A stretch of DNA of 64,000 nucleotides from Erythrobacteraceae bacterium (GTDB taxonomy: Bacteria > Pseudomonadota > Alphaproteobacteria > Sphingomonadales > Sphingomonadaceae): NCBI GenBank assembly GCA_027489065.1, contig JAIYAM010000035.1, positions 1 through 64,000 of the forward strand. The letters run 5' to 3'. The notes beneath the pieces were generated by a model. That model did no database searches. It was given only the letters and a program-made list of their open reading frames with translations, and was not told the origin of the DNA. The first letter of the stretch is position 1. Every line of letters starts with the position of its first letter. Both the position numbers and the translations under genes were made by a program. Below, piece after piece: positions 1 to 10,302 of the stretch.

Positions 1-105
1 GGCATCAACCCGCACACATGGCTTACCGCGACGCTCACCAGCCTCGCTAACGGTCACCCGGCATCGCGGATCGACGAGCTCCTGCCCCACGCCCACGTGG
101 CCTGA
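1..105 (+). CDS. IS66 family transposase, C-terminal end (partial, runs off the left edge)
   Basis: Frame 1 reads GINPHTWLTATLTSLANGHPASRIDELLPHAHVA*, typical of the IS66 TnpC C-terminus. Confidence 0.8.
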   Translation, partial: GINPHTWLTATLTSLANGHPASRIDELLPHAHVA

Positions 106-118
106 GAACAGCGCTTAC
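1..118 (+). mobile_element. Right end of an IS66-type insertion sequence (left end outside window)
   Basis: Transposase C-terminus followed by CAGCGCTTAC; IS66-type inverted repeats typically end in TTAC. Exact boundary is inferred. Confidence 0.55.
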
Positions 119-160
119 GCTCGGGTCTGCGAACCACCCGCAGAAGCCGTCCCCTGCCAC

Positions 161-1645
161 TCAGTGCGGGCTGACCCCAAGCTCGAAGCCGGTCTTGTCG
201 TGCAGCGCGAAGCGATCGACGATGTCCGCGCTTGCACGGTTGTAGCCCACCACTTCGACATTCCGGCCGTCGCGGCGCAGCCTTGCGACGATCTTGTCGA
301 GCGCGGCGACACCGGAGATGTCCCAGAAATGCGCTCCCGTCATGTCGATGGTGACATTGGGCGCGGTCTCGGTGACGTCCATCGCCTCGACGAAACGCTC
401 AACCGAAGCGAAGAAGATCTGGCCCGCAACGCGGTAATGCGCGGTCTGGCCGCCCGCCGATAGCGTCCGCTCGACCCCGAACATCCGCTGCACCTTTCCG
501 GCAAAGAAAATGCCCGACAACAGCACGCCCGCGAGCACGCCGAGCGAGAGATCATGCGTGCCGACCACCACCGCAACGGTCGTCAGCATCACGACCGACG
601 AAGGCCAGGGATGTCGCCGCAGATTGGGGATCGAGTTCCAGCTGAAGGTGCTGATCGACACCATGATCATGATCGCCACCAACGCCGGCATGGGCACCTG
701 CCCCACATAGGGGCCAAGCACTGCGAGCAGGAACATCAGGAACGCGCCGGCCGTGAAGGTCGACAGGCGTCCGCGACCGCCCGAGGTCACGTTGATCACC
801 GACTGGCCGATCATCGCGCAGCCGCCCATCCCGCCGACCAGCGCAGCGGCGATGTTGGCAGTGCCTTGCCCTGCACATTCGCGGCGCTTGTCGCTGCCGG
901 TGTCGGTCATGTCGTCGACGATCTGCGCGGTCAGCAGAGATTCGAGCAGCCCGACCGCCGCCATCGCCGCCGAATAGGGCGCGATGATCGCCAGCGTTTC
1001 CCACGTCAGCGGCACATCGGGCCACACGAGGCTCGGCAGGCCCTCGGGCAGATTGCCCATGTCCGCGACTGTGTTGACCGGAGCGCCGCTTGCAATCGCG
1101 ATGCCCGTCAGGACGATGATCGCGACCAGCGGCGGGGGCACGGCTGTGGTGACCCGGGGCAGCAGATAGATGATGGCGAGGCCGCCTGCGACCATCGCAT
1201 AGGCCTGCCACGTGACGCCGGTCAGCTGCGGCAGCTGCGCCATGAAGATCAGGATGGCGAGCGCGTTGACGAAGCCGGTTATGACCGAGCGAGAGACGAA
1301 CTGCATCACCAGATTGAGCCGCAGCGCGCCGGCGGCAATCTGCATGATGCCCATCAGGATCGTTGCGGCGAAGAGGTATTCGACGCCGTGGTCTCGCACC
1401 AGCGGCACCACCAGCACCGCCACGGCAGCCGTCGCGGCGGAGATCATGCCGGGCCGCCCTCCCGTGAAGGATATGACGATGGCGATTGCGACGGAGGCGT
1501 AAAGCCCGACGCGCGGATCGACCCCGGCGATGATGGAAAAGCCGATCGCCTCGGGGATCAGCGCGAGCGCAACGACGATGCCCGCCAGCACCTCCGAACG
1601 AGGATTCGATAGCCAATCGCGGCGAAGCGTGGCGAAAAATGTCAT
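161..1645 (-). CDS. SulP family inorganic anion transporter with C-terminal STAS domain
   Basis: SulP core motifs ([32 protein letters not shown]) and a STAS-like C-terminus; start placed at [11 protein letters not shown] rather than the upstream ORF start. Confidence 0.9.
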   Translation of the reverse strand: MTFFATLRRDWLSNPRSEVLAGIVVALALIPEAIGFSIIAGVDPRVGLYASVAIAIVISFTGGRPGMISAATAAVAVLVVPLVRDHGVEYLFAATILMGIMQIAAGALRLNLVMQFVSRSVITGFVNALAILIFMAQLPQLTGVTWQAYAMVAGGLAIIYLLPRVTTAVPPPLVAIIVLTGIAIASGAPVNTVADMGNLPEGLPSLVWPDVPLTWETLAIIAPYSAAMAAVGLLESLLTAQIVDDMTDTGSDKRRECAGQGTANIAAALVGGMGGCAMIGQSVINVTSGGRGRLSTFTAGAFLMFLLAVLGPYVGQVPMPALVAIMIMVSISTFSWNSIPNLRRHPWPSSVVMLTTVAVVVGTHDLSLGVLAGVLLSGIFFAGKVQRMFGVERTLSAGGQTAHYRVAGQIFFASVERFVEAMDVTETAPNVTIDMTGAHFWDISGVAALDKIVARLRRDGRNVEVVGYNRASADIVDRFALHDKTGFELGVSPH

Positions 1646-2013
1646 GAGAAGTCCAGATACGATCATCGGCAGAGCGCTGCCGGATTGTCCCGGGGATAGG
1701 CGCCGGGCCGAGCCACTCGCCAAAGCCGCGAGTCCGTCGATGCGGACCCTATGGTTCAATTGCCGCGATAAGACAAGCCGACACGACCGCGGCCGGGCGA
1801 AGCACTGTTTCGCCCAGCGCTTCACTTGGCGCAGCGAAATCGCGTCGGCTGCATCCGGTCGGGCGGCAGGCTGATGCGAGAGATAAATAAGTCGGCCTGC
1901 GTAAGCAATCCAAGCCCGCGAGGTGTTTACACCGTAGATACAACCCCTATCAGGCGCCGTGCGCCTCCTTCAGAGAGTCTGTCATTCTTCTTCCCGTTTC
2001 CCACAAACTGTCG

Positions 2014-3171
2014 TTGGTCACACGTCTTGCTCTGAGTGGGCTGGCGCTGCTGGCGCTATCCGGTTGCGCGGGAAACACGAACGACAAGCGATCTCCGCCG
2101 CCTGCCCCGGAAGTCGGCTACGTTGTGGTGCAGGCGAGTTCTGTTCCGGTCGCCGTGGAGCTCGCCGGCCGGATCGCAGCGTTCGAGATGTCCGAGGTGC
2201 GGCCGCAGGTCACCGGGCTGATCCGGAAGCGGTTCTTCACCGAAGGGGCGCTCGTACGGGCCGGGCAGACCCTCTACGAGATCGATCCTCGCCTCTATCG
2301 CGCGACCACACAGGAGGCGAACGCGAACCTCAATAGTGCAATTGCCAACGCCAAAGCCACACGCGTTCGCGCCGACCGGCTAAAGCCGCTGGCAGAGGCT
2401 CAGGCGGTGTCGCTGCAGGAGTATACCGACGCCCTGGCGGCTTCTCAACAGGCGGCGGCGGCGGTGCAACAGGCGCGCGCGCAGGTGCAGACTGCTAACG
2501 TCAACCTGCAGTTCACCCGAGTGCCGGCACCCATCAGCGGGCGCATCGGGCGCTCGCTGTTCACGGTGGGCGCGCTGGTCACGGGCAACCAGGCCGAACC
2601 GCTCGCGGTGATCCAGGGTGTCGATCCGGTGTTTGTCGATATCCAGCAGTCCAGCGCCGATCTGCTGGCACTGCGCCGGTCGCTGGCGCAAGGCGGTGCC
2701 GTTGCCGCGAGCGCCTCGGTCAGTCTCTTCCTGGAAGACGGGAGCGAATATGGCCCGCGCGGGGTCGTGCAATTCTCCGAAGTCATGGTCAACGCCGCCA
2801 CGGGCACGGTGACGCTCCGGGCGCGTTTTCCCAACCCCGACGGTCTGTTGCTGCCGGGCATGTTCGTGCGGGCGCGGTTCGATCAGGCGATCAACCCCAA
2901 CGCGATTCTGGTGCCGCAAGCGGCGGTAACGCGCAACGCGCGCGGCGAGGCGAGCGTGTTTGTGGTCGATGCCGGCAACAAGGCGGCCGAGCGCAAGGTC
3001 GCGGCCGAGCGCGCGGTCGGCACCGACTGGGTCGTTACCAGCGGGCTCAAGCCGGGCGACAAGGTGATCGTGCAGGGTCTGGCCAAGATCAGACCGGGCG
3101 CGGCCGTCAAGCCTGTTCCAGCCGGCAAGCCGCAGGTGATTGCTGCACCCTCGCCCGGCCAGAAAGATTAA
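2014..3171 (+). CDS. RND efflux periplasmic adaptor subunit (MexA/AcrA-like lipoprotein)
   Basis: Lipobox LALSGC, RPQVTGLIRKRFFTEGALVRAGQTLYEIDP; TTG start as given in the track. Confidence 0.92.
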   Translation: MVTRLALSGLALLALSGCAGNTNDKRSPPPAPEVGYVVVQASSVPVAVELAGRIAAFEMSEVRPQVTGLIRKRFFTEGALVRAGQTLYEIDPRLYRATTQEANANLNSAIANAKATRVRADRLKPLAEAQAVSLQEYTDALAASQQAAAAVQQARAQVQTANVNLQFTRVPAPISGRIGRSLFTVGALVTGNQAEPLAVIQGVDPVFVDIQQSSADLLALRRSLAQGGAVAASASVSLFLEDGSEYGPRGVVQFSEVMVNAATGTVTLRARFPNPDGLLLPGMFVRARFDQAINPNAILVPQAAVTRNARGEASVFVVDAGNKAAERKVAAERAVGTDWVVTSGLKPGDKVIVQGLAKIRPGAAVKPVPAGKPQVIAAPSPGQKD

Positions 3172-3180
3172 GGCTCCGCG

Positions 3181-6100
3181 ATGTCGCGCATTTTCATCGA
3201 GCGGCCGATCTTTGCGTGGGTGCTGGCAATCATCACCATGCTGGCGGGCCTCGGCGCCATCTATCTCCTGCCTGTCGAACAATATCCCGACGTCGCCCCG
3301 CCCCAGGTCAATATCCGCGCAACCTTTCCCGGCGCGTCTGCGGAAACGCTGGAAAACAGCGTCACCCAGATCATCGAGCAGCAACTGACCGGTATCGACG
3401 GGCTGCTGTATTTCAATTCGAGTTCGAGCTCTCGCGGGCAGGTGACGATCAGCGCGACCTTCGAGAAGGGCACCGATCCCGACATCGCTCAGGTGCAGGT
3501 GCAGAACCAGGTGCAGCAGGCGCTGGTGCGGCTCCCCCAGCAGGTCCAGCAGCAGGGGCTGCGCGTCACCAAATCGAACCCCGATTTCCTCATGATCGTC
3601 GGCGTCTATGACGAGACAGATCGCAGTACCAATATCGACGTATCCGATTTCCTCGTCACCAATCTGCAGGACACTCTCGCACGGATCGAGGGCGTGGGCG
3701 AAACCAATGTATTCGGCTCGCAATACGCCATGCGGATCTGGCTGGACCCCGACCGGCTGGCGTCGGTCGGGTTGATGCCGGGCGATGTTGTCACCGCGAT
3801 CCGCAACCAGAACACCGAAGTCGCTGCGGGCGAGGTCGGCGGCCTTCCGCAGCCCGAAGGCAACCAGCTCAACGCCACGGTGACCTCGCAATCGCGGATG
3901 CGGACGGTGGAGGAGTTCGAGTCGATCATCCTCAAGTCCGAACAGAGCGGCGCAATCGTGCGGTTGGCCGATGTCGCCCGGGTGGAACTGGGCGCGGAAA
4001 ACTATTCCGCGTCCAGCCGCATCAACGGGCATCCCGGCGCAGGTTTGGCAGTGTCGTCGGCTCCGGGTGCGGATGCCCTCGCCACCTCGAACCTGGTGAA
4101 AGAGGCGGTCAGACAGGCCGAGTCCAGTTTTCCGCCGGGCTACAAGGTTGCCTATGCCAACGACACGACAGCCTTCATCCGCCTGTCGATCGACGAGGTG
4201 GTGGGGACTTTGTTCGAAGCGATCATCCTGGTGGTGATCGTCATGTTCGTGTTCCTGCACAGCTGGCGCGCAACGCTGATCCCGACGATTGCGGTTCCCG
4301 TGACCCTGCTGGGCACCTTCGTGGTTTTCTACCTCTTCGGTTTCTCGATCAACACGCTGACACTGTTCGGCCTGGTGCTGGCGATCGGCATTCTGGTCGA
4401 CGATGCAATCGTGGTGGTCGAGAATGTCGAGCGTCTGCTGGAAGAAAATCCGGACATGACGCCCAAGGAAGCGACCATCCAGTCGATGGGTGAAATCCAG
4501 GTTGCACTGGTCGCCATCGCGATCGTTCTTTCGGCCGTGTTCTTGCCGATGGCGTTTTTCGGCGGGTCGACGGGGGTCATCTACAGACAGTTTTCCGTCA
4601 CGATGATTTCGGCGATGATCCTATCGACGCTGGTCGCGCTGATCCTCAGTCCGGCGCTCACGACCTCGCTGCTGCGCCAGAAGCACAGACACGGCGATCA
4701 TCCCCAGGGCTGGCTGGACCGGCGCTTCTCGGCAGTGACGGACCGGCTCGACCGGGCGCAGCGCTGGTTCAACGATGGCTTTGCGCGCGGCACGGACCGC
4801 TACGTTGGCGCCATTCAGAAGGTGGTGGACCGCAAGTGGTTGTTCCTTGCGATTTACGCGATCATTCTGGTGCTTCTGGTGGCGATGTTCGTGCGTTTGC
4901 CGACCAGCTTTCTGCCCACCGAAGATCAGGGCGCGGCGCGGGTCCAGTTCCGTCTGCCTGCCGGGGCGACACAGGCACGCACCCGCGAGGTCCAGCTTGC
5001 GGTCGAAAAATACATGCTGGAACAGGAAGCCGACAATATGGCGGTGATGTTCAGCGTCGCTGGCGGCGGGCAAGGCGCTGCGGGACAGAATACCGGTCAG
5101 GGCTTCGTCAACTTCGTGGACTGGTCCGAGCGTAAGGGCTCGGAAAACACCGCAGATGCTATCGTCGAACGGGCCGGCAAGGCGTTTTCGCGGTTCCGCG
5201 ACGCGCAGGTGAACGTGCTGGTCCCGGCGGCCATTCGCGGCCTGGGGCAGACCAACGGTTTCAGCCTGCAGCTGCAGAATACCAGCGGCATGCCCCGCGA
5301 GGAATTCGCGGCCGCGCGCGACAAACTGCTGCAATTGGCAGAGGAGGATCCGTTGCTGGCGGGCGTCCGTCTCGGAGAGCTTCCCGATGTCGCCACCTTG
5401 CAGGTCGATATCGACCAAGCACGGCTTGCCGCGCTCGGGCTTAACCAGTTGGATGTGAATACGACGCTGTCGGCGGCGTGGGGCGGGCAATATGTCAACG
5501 ACTTCATTGACCGTGGACGGGTCAAGCGGGTCTTCGTGCAGGGCGATGCGCCGTATCGCGCGACACCCGATGATCTGGGCAACTGGTTCGTGCGGGGATC
5601 AGGTGGACAGATGGCGCCGTTCTCGGCTTTCTCACAGACGCGCTGGTCGACAACGCCGACGGTTTTGTCGCGCTTTCAGGGCTATCCCAGCTTCCAGTTC
5701 GAAGGCCAGGCGGTTCCCGGCGAGAGTTCGGGCGCGGCGATGGACCGGATCGAGGAGCTGGCGAAGCAGATTGAAGGTGTCAGCGTCGCCTGGTCGGGGC
5801 TGTCGTTCCAGGAGAGGCTGTCATCGGGCCAGGCGCCCCTGCTCTATGGTCTTTCGCTGCTGGTCGTCTTCCTGTGCCTTGCGGCGCTCTATGAAAGCTG
5901 GAGCGTCCCTGTGGCAGTGATGCTGATCATTCCGCTCGGGCTGGTGGGTGCGATCTTTGCCGTGACCCTGCGCGGGCTCGAGAACGACGTGTATCTCCAG
6001 ATCGGCCTGCTCACCACGATGGGCCTCGCGGCCAAGAACGCCATTCTGGTGATCGAATTTGCCGAGCGTGCCGAGCGGCAGGGCGCGCGGGTGATCGACG

Positions 6101-6372
6101 CCGCCCTGCAGGCTGCACGTCTGCGGCTGCGCCCGATCCTGATGACCAGTCTGGCCTTCATCTTCGGCGTTCTGCCACTGGCGCTCTCGAGCGGGGCGGG
6201 CGCCAACAGCCGCATCGCCATCGGCACCTCTGTGATCGGCGGAATGCTGACCGCTACGGTGCTGGCGATCTTCTTCATCCCGCTGTTCTTCGTGCTCGTG
6301 CGCCGCACCACGCGCGATACCTTGGCGAGGCTTCATGTCGGCGCGGGCAAGGCGCCGGAGGCGCTGGCATGA
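3181..6372 (+). CDS. RND efflux permease (AcrB/MexB-like, HAE1)
   Basis: 1063 aa, FIERPIFAWVLAIITMLAGLGAIYLLPVEQYPDVAPP, GILVDDAIVVVENVER. Confidence 0.96.
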   Translation: MSRIFIERPIFAWVLAIITMLAGLGAIYLLPVEQYPDVAPPQVNIRATFPGASAETLENSVTQIIEQQLTGIDGLLYFNSSSSSRGQVTISATFEKGTDPDIAQVQVQNQVQQALVRLPQQVQQQGLRVTKSNPDFLMIVGVYDETDRSTNIDVSDFLVTNLQDTLARIEGVGETNVFGSQYAMRIWLDPDRLASVGLMPGDVVTAIRNQNTEVAAGEVGGLPQPEGNQLNATVTSQSRMRTVEEFESIILKSEQSGAIVRLADVARVELGAENYSASSRINGHPGAGLAVSSAPGADALATSNLVKEAVRQAESSFPPGYKVAYANDTTAFIRLSIDEVVGTLFEAIILVVIVMFVFLHSWRATLIPTIAVPVTLLGTFVVFYLFGFSINTLTLFGLVLAIGILVDDAIVVVENVERLLEENPDMTPKEATIQSMGEIQVALVAIAIVLSAVFLPMAFFGGSTGVIYRQFSVTMISAMILSTLVALILSPALTTSLLRQKHRHGDHPQGWLDRRFSAVTDRLDRAQRWFNDGFARGTDRYVGAIQKVVDRKWLFLAIYAIILVLLVAMFVRLPTSFLPTEDQGAARVQFRLPAGATQARTREVQLAVEKYMLEQEADNMAVMFSVAGGGQGAAGQNTGQGFVNFVDWSERKGSENTADAIVERAGKAFSRFRDAQVNVLVPAAIRGLGQTNGFSLQLQNTSGMPREEFAAARDKLLQLAEEDPLLAGVRLGELPDVATLQVDIDQARLAALGLNQLDVNTTLSAAWGGQYVNDFIDRGRVKRVFVQGDAPYRATPDDLGNWFVRGSGGQMAPFSAFSQTRWSTTPTVLSRFQGYPSFQFEGQAVPGESSGAAMDRIEELAKQIEGVSVAWSGLSFQERLSSGQAPLLYGLSLLVVFLCLAALYESWSVPVAVMLIIPLGLVGAIFAVTLRGLENDVYLQIGLLTTMGLAAKNAILVIEFAERAERQGARVIDAALQAARLRLRPILMTSLAFIFGVLPLALSSGAGANSRIAIGTSVIGGMLTATVLAIFFIPLFFVLVRRTTRDTLARLHVGAGKAPEALA

Positions 6373-7823
6373 GGCACTCCGTTCTGATCGCGCTGGCGCT
6401 GCTATCGGGCTGTTCGATGGCGCCGAAATACGTGCAGCCAGCGTTGCCTGTCCCTGCATCCTGGCCGGCGGGTGACCCCTATCTCGCGCAGAGTGAGGCG
6501 GCGTTGCCGGTGATGACCTATCGCGAGGTGTTTGCCGATCCGCGATTGCTTGCAGTCATCGAACAGGCGCTCGCAAACAATCGCAACCTGCGCGTCGCGG
6601 CCGCGAATATCCAGGCAGCGCGCGCCCAGTTCCGGATCCAGCGCGCGGCCCAGCTGCCCCAAATCGGTGCGGCCGCTGGCCGGACGCAGTTCGACAATGG
6701 CACCGCCAACCGGAACCGCAATCAGGATGTCGACATCGGCAACGACCCTACCGCCAGCCCCTCGACCGCCGGGGTCCGCTACACCGCCGATGTCAGCACG
6801 ACCGCCTTCGAACTCGACCTGTTCGGGCGGCTCCAGTCGCTTTCGGATGCCGCGCTCAATCGCTACTTCGGCACCGAGGCCGCCGCCCGTGCGACGCGGC
6901 TGACGCTGATCGGCGATGTGGCCGATGCATGGCTCACCTACGCGGCTGACCGGTCGCTGCTGAAGCTGGCTGAAGATACCGCCGCCAATGCGCGTGAGCA
7001 GGTCAAGCTGACGCGGCTGCGGCTCGACGGCGGGATCGCCCCGCGCACCGATTTGCGTCAGGCCGAGCAGATCCTGGCGACGGCGGAGTCGGATATTGCG
7101 CAGCAAAGGACGGCGCTCGCGCAAGACGTCAACGCTCTGCAATTGCTGGTCGGCGCGCCGTTGGATGAGGCGCTGCTGCCGCTATCGATCAGCGATGCAG
7201 ACGATGCGGTGCGCATATTGCCCGCCGGCCTCGACTCGACGATCCTGCTGCGCCGGCCCGATGTCATGCAGGCCGAGTACGAATTGCGCGCGGCCAACGC
7301 GGAAATCGGTGCCGCGCGCGCGGCGCTGTTCCCGCGTATCACGTTGACGGGGCTGGCGGGCCTGGCGAGCAATGCGCTCTCGACCCTGTTCACGGGCGCG
7401 GCGTTCAACTTTTCGGCCGGGGCGAACGTGCGTTATTCGCTGTTTGCTGGCGGCGCTGCACGGGCTGGCGTGGCGCAGACCGAGGCGCAGCGTGACGCGG
7501 CGGTGGCAGGCTACGAAGGCGCAATACAAGCCGCGTTCCGCGATGTTGCCGATGCTCTAGCAAGGCGCGGTACGATCACCGAGCAATTGCGCGCCAACCG
7601 CGCCTTTGTCGATGCCGCCGATGACAATTTCCGTCTCGCCGACCTGCGTTACCGCGGCGGCGTGGACTCCTTTCTCATCAGCCTTGATGCGCAACGCGCG
7701 GCCTATCAGGCGCAGCGTACGCTTCTCGCTACCCAGCTGATCGAAGCAAGCAATCGGGTAACGCTCTATCGTGCGCTGGGGGGGGAAACAGTTGCAGACA
7801 GGCAGACCGACAATTCGCCTTGA
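6369..7823 (+). CDS. RND efflux outer membrane factor (OprM/NodT family lipoprotein)
   Basis: LLSGCSMAPKY, TolC-type repeats; overlaps the permease stop by 4 bp. Confidence 0.94.
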   Translation: MRHSVLIALALLSGCSMAPKYVQPALPVPASWPAGDPYLAQSEAALPVMTYREVFADPRLLAVIEQALANNRNLRVAAANIQAARAQFRIQRAAQLPQIGAAAGRTQFDNGTANRNRNQDVDIGNDPTASPSTAGVRYTADVSTTAFELDLFGRLQSLSDAALNRYFGTEAAARATRLTLIGDVADAWLTYAADRSLLKLAEDTAANAREQVKLTRLRLDGGIAPRTDLRQAEQILATAESDIAQQRTALAQDVNALQLLVGAPLDEALLPLSISDADDAVRILPAGLDSTILLRRPDVMQAEYELRAANAEIGAARAALFPRITLTGLAGLASNALSTLFTGAAFNFSAGANVRYSLFAGGAARAGVAQTEAQRDAAVAGYEGAIQAAFRDVADALARRGTITEQLRANRAFVDAADDNFRLADLRYRGGVDSFLISLDAQRAAYQAQRTLLATQLIEASNRVTLYRALGGETVADRQTDNSP

Positions 7824-7913
7824 CCTTCGGCAAGGGTACCGGACCTCGCACAAACGATCAGCGGTCCAATCTCAAGACATGGATTCCCTGTGGGCTTCAC
7901 GTAGAAGGCGGAC

Positions 7914-9548
7914 ATGAACGAACCAGTCGCCAGCAATAGCTCAGCCAGCAAGGCCAAGCTGATCATCCGTCAGGCACGGGTCGGCGATGCTCCGGCAATC
8001 GCGCGTCTCTCGGTCAAGGTCTACTCGGTGGGCGACGCGTTCACCCGTGCCGAGATCAGGGGCCAGATCAACAACTTCCCCGAAGGGCAGTTCGTCGCCG
8101 AATACGAAGGCAAGGTGGTTGGCCACTGCGCCACCATGGTGCTGACCGCGGAACAGGCGTTCGCTCCGCATGACTGGGAGGAGATCAGCGCAGGCGGCTA
8201 CGGCCGTCCGCCTGCCGAGGACGGCGAGGTCCTTTACGGCTTCGAAGTCTGTGTCGATCCCGATTACCGCCGGCTGCGCATCGGCCAGCGATTGTATCGC
8301 AAGCGCAAGGAGCTGTGTCAGGAGCTTGAGCTGAAGGGCATCGCCTTTGCCGGGCGCATGCCCGGTTTCGCGCGGCGCAAGCGGAGCTATCCCACGCCTG
8401 AGGACTACCTCCAGGCAGTCCTGGCGCGCAAGGTGCGCGATGCCGTCATCACGTTTCAGCTGGGCGAGGGATATGAGCCCCGCGGCATCCTTGCCAACTA
8501 CATCCCAACCGACAAGGAAAGCGGCGGCAATGCCGTCCTGATGTACTGGACCAATCCGCTCGCCCCGCAGGAGACCGGAAAGAAGCTGCCCGGCTTCAGG
8601 GAACGCCTGCCGTCATCGGTGCGCGTGGCGACGGTGCAGTTCCAGATGCGGCGCATTTCCGCGATCGACGAGTTCGAGGAGCAGGTCGAATACTGGGTCG
8701 ATGTCGCGTCGGACTACAATGCGGATTTCGTGGTGTTTCCGGAGCTGTTCACGCTCGAACTCCTGTCGATCGAGGACAAGAAGCTGGGCCCGGTGGAGGC
8801 GATCGAGAAGGTCGCCGATTACACCGCCCGGTATTGCCGGTTCATGGAACGCATGGCTGTCAGCTACAACATCAACATCGTCGGCGGGTCCCATCCCACG
8901 CGCGTCGCCGCCGGAGAGATGCGCAACATCAGCTATGTCTTCCTGCGCGACGGCTCGACGCACACGCAGGAAAAGCTGCACCCGACCCCGTCGGAAAGAC
9001 GCTGGTGGAACATCCGCGGAGGTTACGGGGCGAGTGTCATTCCGACCGACTGCGGCCCCATCGGCGTAATGATCTGTTACGACAGCGAATTCCCCGAAAT
9101 GGCCCGCCACCTTGTGGATCAAGGGGCGATGCTGTTGTTCGTGCCTTTCTGCACCGACGAGCGACGCGGCTATCTGCGCGTGCGCTACTGTTGCCAGGCC
9201 AGGGCCGTGGAGAACCAGTGCTATGTCATCACCTCCGGGGTCGTCGGAAACCTGCCGAACGTGGAGAACATGGACATCCATTACGCCGAGAGCGCGATCC
9301 TCACCCCATCCGATTTTCCATTCGCGAGAGATGGCGTGGCTGCGGATACGGCACCCAACACAGAAACTATTGCAATTGCTGATCTTTCAATCGACGATCT
9401 GCTGACGAGCCGGCAGTCGGGTGCGGTGCAAAATCTCCGCGATCGGCGGTTCGACCTTTACCGTGTCGAGTGGGCAGAGCGCACGGGGGATTCCCGGCCC
9501 CTTGCAACTGGTGGTGGGCTGACCGGAGGCGGGTCGACGCACGGCTGA
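7914..9548 (+). CDS. Bifunctional GNAT N-acetyltransferase / carbon-nitrogen hydrolase (nitrilase-fold) protein
   Basis: N-terminal GNAT (FEVCVDPDYRRLRIGQRLYRKR) fused to a nitrilase domain (VVFPELF, GVMICYDSEFPE). Confidence 0.9.
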   Translation: MNEPVASNSSASKAKLIIRQARVGDAPAIARLSVKVYSVGDAFTRAEIRGQINNFPEGQFVAEYEGKVVGHCATMVLTAEQAFAPHDWEEISAGGYGRPPAEDGEVLYGFEVCVDPDYRRLRIGQRLYRKRKELCQELELKGIAFAGRMPGFARRKRSYPTPEDYLQAVLARKVRDAVITFQLGEGYEPRGILANYIPTDKESGGNAVLMYWTNPLAPQETGKKLPGFRERLPSSVRVATVQFQMRRISAIDEFEEQVEYWVDVASDYNADFVVFPELFTLELLSIEDKKLGPVEAIEKVADYTARYCRFMERMAVSYNINIVGGSHPTRVAAGEMRNISYVFLRDGSTHTQEKLHPTPSERRWWNIRGGYGASVIPTDCGPIGVMICYDSEFPEMARHLVDQGAMLLFVPFCTDERRGYLRVRYCCQARAVENQCYVITSGVVGNLPNVENMDIHYAESAILTPSDFPFARDGVAADTAPNTETIAIADLSIDDLLTSRQSGAVQNLRDRRFDLYRVEWAERTGDSRPLATGGGLTGGGSTHG

Positions 9549-9586
9549 ATCCTGATCCCTCCCCCGCATCATCACCTCAACCCGAT

Positions 9587-9602
9587 TGTTTCACGTGAAA
9601 CA
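9587..9602. promoter_or_regulatory. parS: parS centromere site (TGTTTCACGTGAAACA), perfect 16-bp palindrome
   Basis: Exact match to the TGTTNCACGTGNAACA chromosomal parS consensus, intergenic. Confidence 0.93.
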
Positions 9603-9625
9603 GCGGCGCAACGCACCGTCTGTGC

Positions 9626-9680
9626 GGGTCTGGGAGGGGTCTAGCGGGGGTCTGGGAGGGGTCTAGACGGGGTCTAGCCC
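9626..9680 (+). repeat. Five tandem 11-bp direct repeats with GGGTCT core, adjacent to parS
   Basis: GGGTCT at 9626, 9637, 9648, 9659, 9670 (GGGTCTGGGAG, GGGTCTAGCGG, GGGTCTGGGAG, GGGTCTAGACG, GGGTCTAGCCC). Confidence 0.95.
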
Positions 9681-9690
9681 CGCGCAAACC

Positions 9691-10302
9691 TCAACACAGC
9701 GCCCGTTCGCGCGCGATCATTGCGGCATGGGTGCGGTTTCTCGCGGCCAGCTTGCGGCAGATCGTCTTGACGTGGAGCTTGATCGTCGGCTCGCGCAGGT
9801 TGAGCTCGCGCGCGATCTCCTTGTTCGCCTGGCCAGAGCACAGCCGCGTCAGCACTTCGACCTCGCGGGGGCTCAGCCCCGAAGGTGCCGGCGCCGGGCT
9901 TTGCGAGGGGCGGTGCAGGTCGAGCGGCATGTAGGTCTCGCCTGCCGCCATGAAGCGGATCGCGTTGACCAGCGAGCGCGCGGGCAGCGTCTTGGGCAGG
10001 TAGCCCGCCGCGCCTGCGCCGAGCACCTTGTCCGCGACCCCCGGCGGGGCAAGGCCCGACATCAGCGCGACCGGCTTGCCCTTGCCGGCCGCAATCGCCT
10101 GCTCCAGCCCGGCATAGCCATCCATCCCCGGCATCCCGTAATCGAGCACCACCAGATCATAGGGCGTCTCTGCCGCAGCCATGCTCGCGAGCGCCTCGTG
10201 GAGGTCGGCGACCAGATCGACCGTGAAGCCGCCCTCGGCCTCGAGGAAGGAGCGCAGCACGTCGCGCAGCAATTCGTGGTCGTCGGCAATCAGGATACGC
10301 AT
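9691..10302 (-). CDS. LuxR/NarL-type response regulator
   Basis: REC domain (MRILIADDHELL...VVLDYGMPGMDG) plus LuxR HTH (LSPREVEVLTRLCSGQANKEIARELNL); ORF track start extends it artificially. Confidence 0.93.
   Translation of the reverse strand: MRILIADDHELLRDVLRSFLEAEGGFTVDLVADLHEALASMAAAETPYDLVVLDYGMPGMDGYAGLEQAIAAGKGKPVALMSGLAPPGVADKVLGAGAAGYLPKTLPARSLVNAIRFMAAGETYMPLDLHRPSQSPAPAPSGLSPREVEVLTRLCSGQANKEIARELNLREPTIKLHVKTICRKLAARNRTHAAMIARERALC

Noticed and set aside
3075-3080. Isolated GGGTCT in the RND adaptor gene
   Set aside because: Single coding occurrence, no 11-bp phasing, no parS nearby.
2380-4260. 626-aa minus-strand ORF across the RND adaptor/permease
   Set aside because: Overlaps two well-supported genes on the opposite strand.
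9626-9680. Arrays as KOPS (GGGNAGGG) sites
   Set aside because: No exact GGGNAGGG occurs; the conserved part is GGGTCT rather than the G-rich tail.
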